From: Triplophysa rosa
Taxonomy: Eukaryota > Chordata > Actinopteri > Cypriniformes > Nemacheilidae
Assembly: GCF_024868665.1 (NCBI RefSeq)
Contig: NC_079890.1
Coordinates: forward strand, 1,036,391 to 1,100,390
DNA length: 64,000 nt
Direction: 5' to 3'
The stretch's first letter is position 1, and every line of letters begins with the position of its first letter. The position numbers and the translations under genes were made by a program. Below are positions 37,641 to 49,243 of this stretch, piece after piece. The notes beneath the pieces were generated by a model. The model was not told where the DNA came from. It searched no databases and saw only the letters and a list, made by a program, of their open reading frames with translations.

Positions 37641-38356
37641 GAACATAATAAACATGGTGTAGTTTTGGGGGGGTCACTCACAATGTAATAATATAACCAT
37701 GATGGTTTCTCTGTTTTTAAGTAGGTGTGTCCAAACGTTCGACTCGTTTTGTATTTGTAGCCTATTTACCTCACAACCCGCAGGTGTTCATCTCATCATT
37801 GAATTGTTGCCATAATACACCGCAACAGCATTACAGTCTTTTATCAGTGTGCGGTTTTCAGAGGCGTTTATTGTCATTCATGACTCATTATTGAATTCGG
37901 CTGCTCAGCACAGCTTAAACCGTGCACGTGATGAATGGAGCTGTCACTCACTATTTTATAGCCACAGTATACTGTCAAGAGACGTTTCATTGTCTTCGGC
38001 GCTCTCTGTCCCCATCAGCCCCTTCCTTTACCAAACATTTCCCAAATAAAGCCCAAAAACCTAAAAATACACAAAACGTTCCCTCAAAAGGGGTTAAGGC
38101 TAGTCCATTAAAAGCAAAGAAAGTGTTACAACAGCTAGTAGACTCTACTGCATCTAGACCTGTCGATGAAGCGATCTGTCGTGTTCAGTGAGCGGACACA
38201 GATGTGAGGAGCGAGCGTCAACTGGAAAACGCGTCGGTCCGGGAGTTTCAAGAGAGAAAGAACTGAAATACGGGAGAAATAACAAAACTGGAGGGTGGCG
38301 GGGTGCACGAGAAAAACGGGAGGGTTGACAGGTATGATGCACACCCGTAATGCTTT

Positions 38357-38436
38357 TTGTAAGGTATGTTTTTTAAAACGACTGATTTAAGCCCTAGTCC
38401 TGGTTTAAATTAATCCCTGCCCGGGAAACCGCCCCA
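38357..38436. repeat. One-ended piece of the GGGCGGTTTCCC short element family
   Basis: The right end CCCGGGAAACCGCCCC and the preceding 'aagccctagtcctggttta' match the complete element at 60535-60774. The left half is missing. Confidence 0.6.
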
Positions 38437-38836
38437 TAGACAATGTTCCAAGTTCAGATTTGATCATTTATACAAAAAGGCCCTTTGCCTTTAGCCTGTT
38501 TACTAAATTGGGGGTGTGAAAATAAAACGATTTTTATCATTATTACAGTGCGTAAAGTGCATATCAGGTACGATGGGAAATATTTATTTTAGACTTGTCA
38601 AACACATTGAGGCTAAATTGAAAGAACTGCTTCAGGGCGCTGTTGCCATGAAGTGAAGTTTGGGGCTGCATATTGTCACTTGTTTAGCTCTTGTGTAAGC
38701 AACGATGTAAGACTGTAATGATTAAGTCTTATTTATATTATAATGCAAAAGTTTGAACAGACTTTATTGCTAAAAGGCTATAATAAAAGCAGAATTTTAT
38801 TATATTTTCGTTAAAATATGAAAAGCTACTTTTTTC

Positions 38837-39275
38837 TTAAAGAAGCAGTTCACCCAAAAATACAAATTCTGTCACCATTCACTCACCCTCGAGTTGTATC
38901 AAATCTGTTTAAATGTCTTTGTTCTGATGAACACAGAGAAAGATATTTGGAAGAATGCTTGTAACCAACCCGTTCTTGGCCCCCATTGACTCCCATAGTA
39001 GGAAAATTGCTGTATAAATCTCTTTGTTCTGTTGAACACAAAAGAAGATATTTTGAAGAAGGTAAAAGCACACAGCTCTAGGGCATTTTTGACAAATATC
39101 ATTGTAATTTTCCTACTATGGTAGTCAGCGGTGCCTCAGAACTGTCCGTTGCTAACATTCTTCCAAATCTTTCTTTGTGTTCAACCGAACAATGAAACGT
39201 ATACAGGTTTGGAACAACTAAAGGCTGAGTAATTCATAACAGAATGTTATTTTTTTGGGTGAAGTATCCCTTTAA
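38837..39275. repeat. Short DNA element of the TTAAAGG family (copy 4)
   Basis: Ends TTAAAGAAGCAGTTCACCC and GGGTGAAGTATCCCTTTAA are inverted. The interior repeats 'cccatagtaggaaa' blocks twice, so it may be two nested or tandem copies. Confidence 0.75.
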
Positions 39276-39279
39276 TTCA

Positions 39280-42026
39280 GTCCCCACTGTGATAGGTCAA
39301 CTTGCCTCTGCTCTGCTGCAGGGCATCTGTGATCTGGACCTTTTTGTTTTAGGTGGTGAAAATGTCCAATGTCTTTTCAGAATTCAGGACTTTATGTTTT
39401 GTCTCTTAGTGTTTGTTAAAAATAAATAATTATTAGAAAATTATCAAACAAATTCATGAACGATGTAGGCTCCTTATAAAACATCAGAGTTGTCTGTTTG
39501 TTTGTTTGTTTTCAGTGTCAAGTATACTGCTGATGGGTCGCAACACGCACAGAACAGAAATCGAAAACATTGACATTGCAAACAAATTGGCTTGTCATAG
39601 ATAAATAGGCTAATTGTTTTAGCACCCTCATAGGCCACCACCCCTTTATATTTCTAATATTTTAATTTTCAATATTTTTTGGGGAAGGCATGTGTCACGT
39701 CCACACAACAGACAGTCACTTCTAAAGCTTAAATGTGCGTGTAATCGGCAATCGTCTGTAGAGCCGTGACGTTCCGTTCTGATGATACCATTTTAACATC
39801 CATTCATCCATTTTCGAGTTATCACTCATTGCCACGATCCCAAGTCAAATACTTTTGATATGATTGTAAGAAATGATTGTAACGCTTTTTGTTTTTTAGA
39901 TCATGTGTATTATCATACAGTTACAGCTCAATGTGAGTCACGTCGGAGGGTGGTGGTCCTCGTTATTTTAACCCCTTTAGTTATAATCTCAAACAGGTGA
40001 AATTGATGTTACTCCTCACGCCGTGTTATTATTCTGCTCTGACATTGAAAATCCTCGCAGATTTAAATGACACCTAAAAACTCGATGCATTACAATGTAT
40101 TTGTAATAAAACAGTGTTGAATTTAAAAACTAAAATTAGGAGAGTTTGACTTAGAAATTAGTTCATTTAGTAGAAAACCATATTGAAAAGTGTAATGCGT
40201 GCAGCTTGCAGTAGTATGTTAATCCTGATAGATTTAACAATGTCAAGATTTATGAAGTTTTGTTTAAAATTTCCTTGTGGTCAAGGCTGATGACTTAAGA
40301 CAGTAAAATATTTTGATATTGAAAAATTGTGAAAAATGTAATATTGAAAATAAAATATATGCTAATGTGGTATATAGAAAGAGACAATATTTGAAAATAT
40401 TTTACATTTCATGCAGCATACAACAAAATAAAAACTGTTTAAAACAAACTATTTTAATGAAAAAAATCTGAATTTTTCGTGTTATTATTATTTATTTGTT
40501 TTCAGCTGCATATTTTCTATTAAATATGAATCTTCCATCGAAAGATAAAAGTGTGCTCAGACAGAACACAAAACGCGGAACAAAAATGCAGCTAAATCTG
40601 ATGTTACTTCTATTACGACAGCACGAAAGTGTCCGCTCATAAACTATTCCCGTATCACACCATTTCAGATTTTTATATTTATATGCTACATTTTGTCAAG
40701 GAGAAACATGTTTAAAAAAGATAAGCCGTTCTTCAAATAACAAGAATGGTGTTTTTACATTTTTGTTCACACCAGCTCTCCTTCTAATATATTCGATCAG
40801 ATCTATTCATAATATTAAACTTCTAATGTTAATCTCCAACCACCATGAGAGCTCACGTGTCAACTCTCACAACATCAGCTCGACCTCATCTCACCACATG
40901 AAACTATTTAATGAACAGATGGATATCGCTACAAACGATGACAAAAACCAGTAATATTACAAGTTAGAGAATATAAAGAATATAGTAAGATGCAATAATA
41001 ATAGATTTTATTACGCTGAAACGGCCGTGAGTTTATTTGATGGAGACTGACACCTAATGGATGCTCGACGCAATGGTTCATAAATATTTTGAAAGCATTT
41101 CAACTCGTCAACTTTATTTGTTTTAAAAGTAAAAAAAGACAAGACGACACACATCTCAACAAGGCAGACCAGTAGCTAACATTATTTGCGCTTTTCTGCA
41201 CGTCTGATATATATTGTAACTGTATTAAACATTTCGTTTCCAGATGTCAAAGCACTTTTAAAAGGTAACTATCATACTACACAACTCGCAAGATCTTATG
41301 CCATAAAAACAAAATCTCGGACATTCAGTATGAAATGGCTCCAACGTTACACGATGGCATTAAGAGGAATAAACATGAATGTAGACCATATGTGGTTTTG
41401 AGGCACTTTGGCTCTATACAAAAAAATGACGAAACTAAAGGTAAATTGGAGCCCTTTATGTGTTGATCTCATTAATATTAAATAGGGCAGAAACCATTTT
41501 AATAAAGACCAACATATGTGACTAAAATAACCTGAGCGATTATACATTAAAATTCATTTCAGTAGACGAAATACAACACTCGCACTCGTTAGACGAACAA
41601 TTCCAACAAGGTTCATATCAAGAAAAAACGTTTTTGGGATCAGTGTCGCCCCATAGTGCTTCATTCACAGCTTTACATCTCCTTCTCAACAGTTATAATC
41701 AGATCAGAATTGCGTAAGAAAGTGCAGTTACGAGCATAAAAGCAAACTTTTTCTTTTAAAAGTAACATTCAGTGGTTACACTTGGATTCAGTTAGAGATC
41801 AAGCACAGTGTTTGATTGTATTCTTTAAAACCTGAAAAATGAGAAATCACAGAGAGCTATGAACAACAACAGACCATTCCTGCATTCCACTGTAACAGTA
41901 CAAACATGCCTCGTCTTTGAAAGCAGATTAAGACCCTTCGCTGGGTTCTGGATTGTTGGACGTTCTGCCCCTCGCCCTCATATAAGGGTGGGACGGGTGG
42001 ACGGTATAAGTCTGAGGGTCCGAGGG
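39280..42026. other. Intergenic stretch and adissp 3' UTR
   Basis: The part left of 42027 should hold the adissp 3' UTR; minus-strand AATAAA signals lie near 41113 and 41033. No supported exon was found in the rest, which is AT-rich with a few homopolymer runs. Confidence 0.4.
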
Positions 42027-45000
42027 TCAGTCAAATCCCTGCCAGTCGCTCTGCTCAGAGTCGTACTCCAGCTCTGCTCCCATACACCGCACGCCTTCCA
42101 ACAGCATGGGAGTCCCGTGATGACGGTCTGACAGAGAATTCAACAAGAGAGGAAAAGTGCGTCTTTATGGCAGAAAGACTATGACATTAAACCGGGCTTC
42201 TTAACGCCTTGTTTTTGAAGGAATTCGGCCCAAAAATGAAAATCATATTTTCACCCTTATGTTATTTAAAACCCATAGAAACATCACAGTTTTTAAAGCA
42301 GGGTGGTCAGTGTTTTCTTTTTTTTTTTTAAAGTCCTACCGGTCCGTATGAGGCTGTCAACAACGTTTACTCTTATAAACTTTTTAACCTTTTGATGAAA
42401 ATATCATTCAAAACCTTTGTGTTTCACGGCACAAATAAAGCGATAAACAGGTTTGACACTTATCCAGTTCTTGACCACACCGAGCAGTTCTCAAGTGCAC
42501 CAGTAGAGGGCAACAAATGACCTTACAATCACTGTTGATATGACAGTAACTTCTACAAACCAGTCTGATGTACGACTTACCCATGACCCGGGCATGAACT
42601 TTGACCTTGACACACACGTTCTCTTTACTCTCACTGAGAATCTGAAGCTCCTCACACATGACTCCCTCCTGATGGGCCATATATTCACACGTCACCCCGA
42701 GACCACCTGTCACACGAATCAACAATTTGTTCATTCTGTTTTTAGGGAGAATGTTGCAGATTGATTGACAGCTTTAGGTTTCTTTGATCAGATGGTACTG
42801 GCGCGACACATGTTTGTTGAGAGTCGAGCTCACCGTCTGAAGTGGGAGTTAAATGAGTGATGCGGAGGTGTGGATTCGGGATTGGCGCCGGACACACGTC
42901 TTTCCCAAGCTCTGGAACCCGAGGAAGCGTAAACACAATCTCGTACCTGTGCTGCGTCTTCAGGAAGCCCACCTGTGTCAAGTGAGAGAGAAACAAGTCT
43001 TGTGACGCTACACGAGCAGTCACCAAACAATTTAAACTGATATTAAGAGTCAACAGTCACTGCTCACTTGTGTCACAATAAATGTGCATGACTTTAACTT
43101 TAAACTTTAAGCTTTTATACTTTAAGCTGTATCTGGGCATCACAATGATATTAACAAAGTCAGAGACTGGTTATCCTCACATGAGCCCTCATCACTTGAT
43201 TTAAACACACGGAAACTGTCTGTTTCTATGGCAACACAGGGCATTAACAGGGCACAAGTTAGCTAAAGTGTCACTGTCGTGCATCTGTTCAGGATGAGCG
43301 TGTGTGTTTGTGAAGGAAAGAATGAGTGTGTGTGCGGTGTGTTTTAGTATGGAATCAACGCAATTCTTTCTACATGAGGCCCCTGGTCTTTTTTCTACAT
43401 CGAATATCCAGTTTCCCCCAAAACACATTACATTACATTCAGACAAACATTCAGTCAGGCAAAAACCACACGTGTGATTGCTGAAAAAGTTTCTTCACGT
43501 TCATCATTTTGTTGCGAAACATTTGACATGACGCCCTTCCTATTCTGATTTAATTTCCGTCCATAACAGATAATAAAGAGAAACTCCTAAGTCAAGAAAC
43601 ATAACTCCTCCTCACCTTAACCAGGAAGTGTCCATTTGACTCGGGTATCACCATGACGACAGAGTCGTGCAGTTTCTCGTCGAAGTGCACATGAGAGTGA
43701 GCGGCTGCGGCGGGTTCCGCTGTGAAACGAACGCCTGACGTCCTACAAGACGCTGCAGGAGGAAGAAAAGCATGAATTACACATGAACAGAAAATGAGCT
43801 CTCTGAACGTCCTGGGGCATCGTGCATCAACGCCGCGTACGCCAGCTTTCACGCTCACGGTTGGATGTCTTCCCTTACATACGATTGGCTCATTTTCCTG
43901 GAAGGCGGGACTACCTTCGCTAGAGCGGCCATATTGAGCGTTACGTTTCCTTCCTATTCACAGTAGGGACAGTAGCACATTTTGTTAATATCTATTATCT
44001 AGAAGTGACATGATTGGCCACTGATAGAAACGTCAAATTAGAACGATTGGCGTCAGGGCTAACATTGGTGGTAAATTTGGAGGCTTTGTTTGTTAGAAAC
44101 TGCTCATGTAATAAGTGGCCACAGACCAACATACCCTGAATAAACTCCATCTGGGATTCATTGGATCCCTGAGCTCGAGAATAAAAATAAATGTGACATT
44201 ACAAAGTCCTCAATGTAGGTCCAGGGCTAATGCTGTGGGTTGATGCTTTTTTACAGAGTTACAAAACACATAACCATTAAAATAACAACAACACGCTCAA
44301 TAGTATTTAGGCTGAACTGGACTGTCCCTGATGATACTGAAGAGTTTGGATACGACCTGGACATGTGGTGTCGAGCTTGAGTTACAAAGATGTGAGCCAG
44401 GAACACGAGGGCATTTGCAGAATGAGCGATCGCATTACTGGCCTCATCACAGAAGTTATGAGACTGCATCTGTTCTCCAAATGTAGAGCTCTATAAACAC
44501 TCGCAGACATGACAAACACCTCCGCCAATCGATGTCTACAAAATACTATCAGTCCTTGAATGATGCTGTAATACACCACAACATCGCAAGCATCCCTCAG
44601 TGCTCAACCAAAAATACATGTGTCACTTTTTTTTGTGATTTTGTGAAAAGTGAAAAACTTTACTGCTCTTAAAGGGACAGTTTAGTTTAGCCTCTTTCTT
44701 CAGTCAAACACAAAAGAAGATATTTTGATATTCTTTAAATGATCTTCTTTTGGGTTTTGCAGAAGACTTTTAAAATGACATGATGGTGAATAAATGATCA
44801 AATATTTATTTTTAAGTGAACTGTTCCTTTAAGACAGACACGGATGAAGCAAAAGCCCACATTTTGCTTCAGCTAGATCAACACTGACTGAGCAAAAATA
44901 CTGTTTGAAGTTTATTAAAATCTCAGCGTGAAAACTAGCAAACTGCCCTAAACTCCATAAGTAAATCCAGATCTGTGAGAAGCAGTTTGAAGTCAGTGAG

Positions 45001-45694
45001 GTAAAGTAAACCAAACTCAAATTATGTGGTGGCTGTCTGTACAAAAGTTAATAAATGTCGTGTGACAAATCAAATGTCAAGTAATCAGCTGTAATTGTGC
45101 AATTTCACAGTTAATAGAGATCAGGTTTATTGCTGTGTTGTCCAACAGTATGGTATATTCAGCCTAGCCACAGAAAAAAAATCTCAATTATTTTTCTCAA
45201 TTTACTATTTATTGGTATGTGTGATATGTGATTATTTTTGTTTCATTCTGTGAACTGCTAAAAATATTTCTCCCAAATTTCAATTAAAAATATTTTTTCT
45301 ATTTGCATTAATTTGCAGAAAACTAAAAGATGCTCTGTGTTTTATCACAGTTTTCATGTGGCTTGTCATGCTGTCAGTCTTTCACATTGCTGTTGGATGA
45401 CTTTATGTCACTCCTGAGGTTTGATTTTGTTAAAATTAAACAGACACTGGACTGGAATGAACACAATACATATAAAAATACTAAATAAATAAACATTAGG
45501 GATGGTCTTTTAACCTTTTCCGTGGCTATATATTTGGCACAAGAAAATTACCTAATACAAACAACGATGCGTGCAAGTGGCATTGTCAAAATTACAAACG
45601 AAAGGCCTTAGAAGGTTTCAGAAGAGAAAAGGTCGAAAGAGAGAAAATGAAATAAATAAAGAGAAAGCAGCATACCTTTCTGAGCAGCGGCCAT
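42027..45694 (-). CDS. adissp: Adissp / C20orf27-family protein (complete, five coding exons)
   Basis: Coding exons 45676-45694, 43616-43752, 42834-42972, 42581-42706 and 42027-42127 join in phase to 173 residues plus stop, close to the 174 of human C20orf27 (ADISSP, adipose-secreted signalling protein). Recognised blocks in order are MAAAQK, AHSHVHFDEKLHDSVVMV, VGFLKTQHRYEIVFTLP, CEYMAHQEGV, VKVHARVMDRHHGTPMLL and GAELEYDSEQSDWQGFD at the C-terminus. No signal peptide or membrane segment is visible. In mammals the protein is reported as secreted by thermogenic fat; the fish role is unknown. The short 19-nt coding start exon matches the human MAAANK start. A non-coding first exon probably lies further upstream (see 47893). 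Confidence 0.93.
44669..44832. repeat. Short DNA element of the TTAAAGG family (copy 5)
   Basis: Ends TTAAAGGGACAGTTTAG and AGTGAACTGTTCCTTTAA, in adissp intron 1. The interior holds 'aaacacaaaagaagatattt'. Confidence 0.75.
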
Positions 45695-46989
45695 TCTGGT
45701 GTCAAACAGAAGAAAACTGAGAGAAAAACCTCAGTCACGGACTCATCGCACTGAAAACCTGAAAAGAGAAATGAGTGAGAAAATGAAGTTAGGAGTATAA
45801 ACACGAGAGGGATTTGTGAACATGTATAGGAGGGATATTTAAAAAGCAAACTGAGAAAGCGGAAAAGAGGATATCATTTGAACCCTTTTAAGAGGCTTGT
45901 ATTGTTTTGTTAAAGCTGACGCAGGTGTCTACTGTCTAGAAACATAAATTCAGCCGCCAGCTGCCATAACACAACCGTACACTCCATAGAGAGCGTTTTT
46001 CCAAAGGCATTAATGTAAATGACATTTCGTCTCTCTGGCGGGTGACTGTGCCTTTATACGTTGCTGTGACTTTGACGGCTTGAATGAATGTGGAGAGTCT
46101 CTTCATATTCACAACACATACCCCAGAACTTTGAAACACACAGACTGAAATTAAGCCTAATCATCGATTTATTCCACAGAGAAAGCGAGAGCTAAAACTG
46201 TCTATTGCCTTTCACGAACACCTCCTCAATATTAAATGAAAACCTGACAGCTAAAACAAGATGGTTTACATTTACATTTATGCATTTGGCATACGCTTTT
46301 ATCCAAAGGTTGGAAAAGATCAAGAATCTAATACTGATTGCACATTAAACTGAAATGTTAAAATGCAATAAGGCACCATGGGTGTGTCGACACGCAGAAG
46401 TGTTTCCGCAGCAGGTTTAGATATGCAGAAAACAAGCCTTAGGGCTGGGAGGTGTCAACATATCATTGCCACGAGATTTATAACATTTGATGTAAATACG
46501 TGGAAGTGGCGGACTGCACAAGTGAGACGCTGAACGCCAAACTGTGATTAAGGAACGTGGAAAATATAAAACAACAGAACCCTGAAAAGATTTAGGTTGG
46601 ACTCTTTTGACCTGGGCCTGTAAATAACTGGGCCTAGCAACCACACAGAACACCCTAGCAACCACAAGGCAAAAACAAGAGACTCACAACAAGCCAGAAA
46701 CTGTGGTGGGGTTTGCATGGGCACAAAATCATTACATGTTCTTCAGAAATGGTTGAAAATATAGTCATGCTATCTCATAGCTGATTGCACAAAAACACAG
46801 CTTGTTATTGGGTGTGGTTCCTTACTTCCTAAATCATTTTGCTGTTTACACAACCTGACATCAACATTTAATGACATTACAAACCGAACTTTCCAGCACT
46901 ATCATATTTAACGTTGAATAATAATCATTGCCTCTCTCTCCATCAGTACACGGGTTTTCTAGCTACACCATCATAAGTCCATAAAAACA

Positions 46990-47370
46990 TGCTCACGCAA
47001 AACGCTTAATTCGCGTTTGGTGTGAACACAGTGTACGGTACGCGGTGAGCGATGGAATCAAATATGTTTATCTTCAGCTGCGCCTGCCGCATAGAGCCGT
47101 GCCCGTGGATGTTGCAGGATTTTGGATGCACGAGCACCGCCACTGTCGCTTACCGCATGTTCCCTTTTAAAATGAACTGGACAAACGCGACTGCCGCGTA
47201 CCGTGTGGCACTCTGAAAAGTTGAAATATTTTCATCTCGATGCCGCGCCGACGCGCCTAGAAAAACGGGAGCGTCGCACCGCATGCGCATCGCGACCGCG
47301 TCGCGCCTGTCTACATTTTAAATAGCGAACTTGCGCGCGCAATAGACGCGAAATGTGAATCGCCCCTTAT
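46990..47370. repeat. CpG-rich segment, probable interspersed repeat, in the adissp 5' intron
   Basis: CpG is unusually dense for this window ('ccgcgccgacgcgcct', 'gcgaccgcgtcgcgcc'), bounded by phrases such as 'gcgtttggtgtgaacaca' and 'cgcgaaatgtgaatcgcccc' that recall a fish interspersed repeat. An unmethylated regulatory island is the alternative. Confidence 0.4.
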
Positions 47371-47892
47371 ATTGCTTAATGTTTGTAAAACCCCTAATTA
47401 AACAACAGAAATTCTACTGGATTTAATGGTCATAATGGGAATTGTATTGGTTTAAATGGAAACTGTAATGGTCTCTACGGGTAATGTGTTGGTGGTCTGT
47501 TGACGGGATCTGCCATGTTAATAAAATCGAGTTTTCATCAACTTTAGTGACTAGTCTCAAACTGAAGACTGGTCTATTTGACTTCTGACTGAAGAATGTG
47601 TGAACCTTTTTTACCATGGTTTTACTTTAGAAACCATCGTTAATCATGGTATTTGTGGTAAAATGGTGTTCAATCTGCAAAAAAAACAATACACTTCCAC
47701 TTTTTATAAAATTATTTCCCCAATGTTTATTTTCGAATCTGTTTTTCACACTAAAACAATGAAATGAAACGTGTAAATAATGTAAAGACAAACACATGTT
47801 GTACGTGTAGTTTACGCGCGTGCAATGCCTCTGGTCGAATTCTTGAATAAACACATCAACGAGCGTCTACGTGGTATAAAATGTACACTTAC

Positions 47893-48110
47893 CTGTGATG
47901 GTAAAGTGGTGACGCTTGTCTAGTATATGAGATTTTATTCTACGATCACTGAATATCAAGTAAAATCAACTACGTACGCTTAACAAACACTGCACCCGTA
48001 GATATTTAAACCGCAGCTTCCGGGTTAACCACGTGACCTCCTGCATAGACCCCGCATTGAGCGCCTGATGCTGCGATACGACAACGGCGGCGCCATATTG
48101 GACCGGGCAA
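47893..48110 (-). promoter_or_regulatory. adissp: adissp promoter and probable non-coding first exon
   Basis: A clean donor CACAG|GTAAGT sits at 47893/47892. Upstream on the minus strand lie an E-box CACGTG (48030-48035), an ETS-type CTTCCGGG (48017-48024) and a YY1/CCAAT-like CCAATATGGCGCCGCC stretch (48087-48102), typical of housekeeping promoters. The matching acceptor could be at 45718-45717, giving a second exon 45676-45716 that starts translation. Confidence 0.5.
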
Positions 48111-48462
48111 GACTGCTCTAGAACACATGCATATGAAAGGGGAGCTGCGTTTTTCTGGATTAAAAACATTATCATATTAAATGGTCTGCGTGGAGTATTG
48201 AATTTCTTTCGTGGTATAATTATCGTCGATAGTTATTCATTGTCATAAGGAATTGTGAAAAATAACCCTTGACAAGCAGTGATTTGGCTTGTCATCATCC
48301 TTATCATCATCATTTTTTTGAGTAAATTATTGTGAAGATATGATAAGATAATTTAACATAGGCCTATTTTAATGAAATAATTAACATCTTAAGACAAAGG
48401 ACAAAGCCCTTAAGTGGGGGTTTTCCTGGGGAAACATAGCCTACCTTAGGGAAGGGATTTCT

Positions 48463-48844
48463 TTAAAGTCACCATGAAACGGAAGTTGCGATTGACTTCT
48501 TTTCTGTATCGTGACGTTATCCGAGTGAAACAGCTTCTGAAATTAGAAAAAACTGTAGGGCGGGGCTTTATTTTGCCCTTCCCTTTTTGATTGGTTTGTT
48601 GTAAGTTGTGCCTGGAGGGGAGGGCTAAACATGCATGGTCAGTATAGTCCTGAGCTCTTTTTTGTTGCTTACATCATGTGGTGAAGTGTTGTTGTAGAGA
48701 GGGGAAATGGAGCTTAATGTTTTTGTTTAAAGATTACAAGTGCAAATTAATTTAAAAAATGCACGGATAAATTAATTATAATAATCACTGCAACACTGTG
48801 TAAAACACTTAGAATTTTCCTGTTTGATTGCATGGTGACTTTAA
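48463..48844. mobile_element. MITE with perfect 14-bp terminal inverted repeats
   Basis: TTAAAGTCACCATG at 48463-48476 is mirrored exactly by CATGGTGACTTTAA at 48831-48844. The 382-base element has no coding frame and contains a GC-box-like 'agggcggggc'. It lies between adissp and the ubiquitin-like pair. Confidence 0.8.
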
Positions 48845-49243
48845 GAGCAACAAACCTTCACCCTTAATTCGTAGTATTCCATGATAGTTTCTGTCTAAAT
48901 ACGGAAATAGAGGAGCGGTTGCCATAGTTACTCTAAAAAACATACATACCATTCAATTTATTAGACCACAAATGTAACATTACAGCTATACTAATACATT
49001 TGAGTTGCGAGCGGTATTTACAGTACATTAAAAAAGATGACACTAAAGAAGATATTCTTTTAGATTTTTCTTAATTTAAGGGTTTTCGTGCAACCGGTCA
49101 CAGACATTCTACTAAGCATAATGCTTTGTGTTTTCTTAATCTAGTTATAGATGCACATTCATATATAATACTTTGAGTATTATGTATAACAGTTAATATC
49201 TTGAGTAGTGTAAACAGAAATAAGGAGGCTTCTTCGCTTGTTG

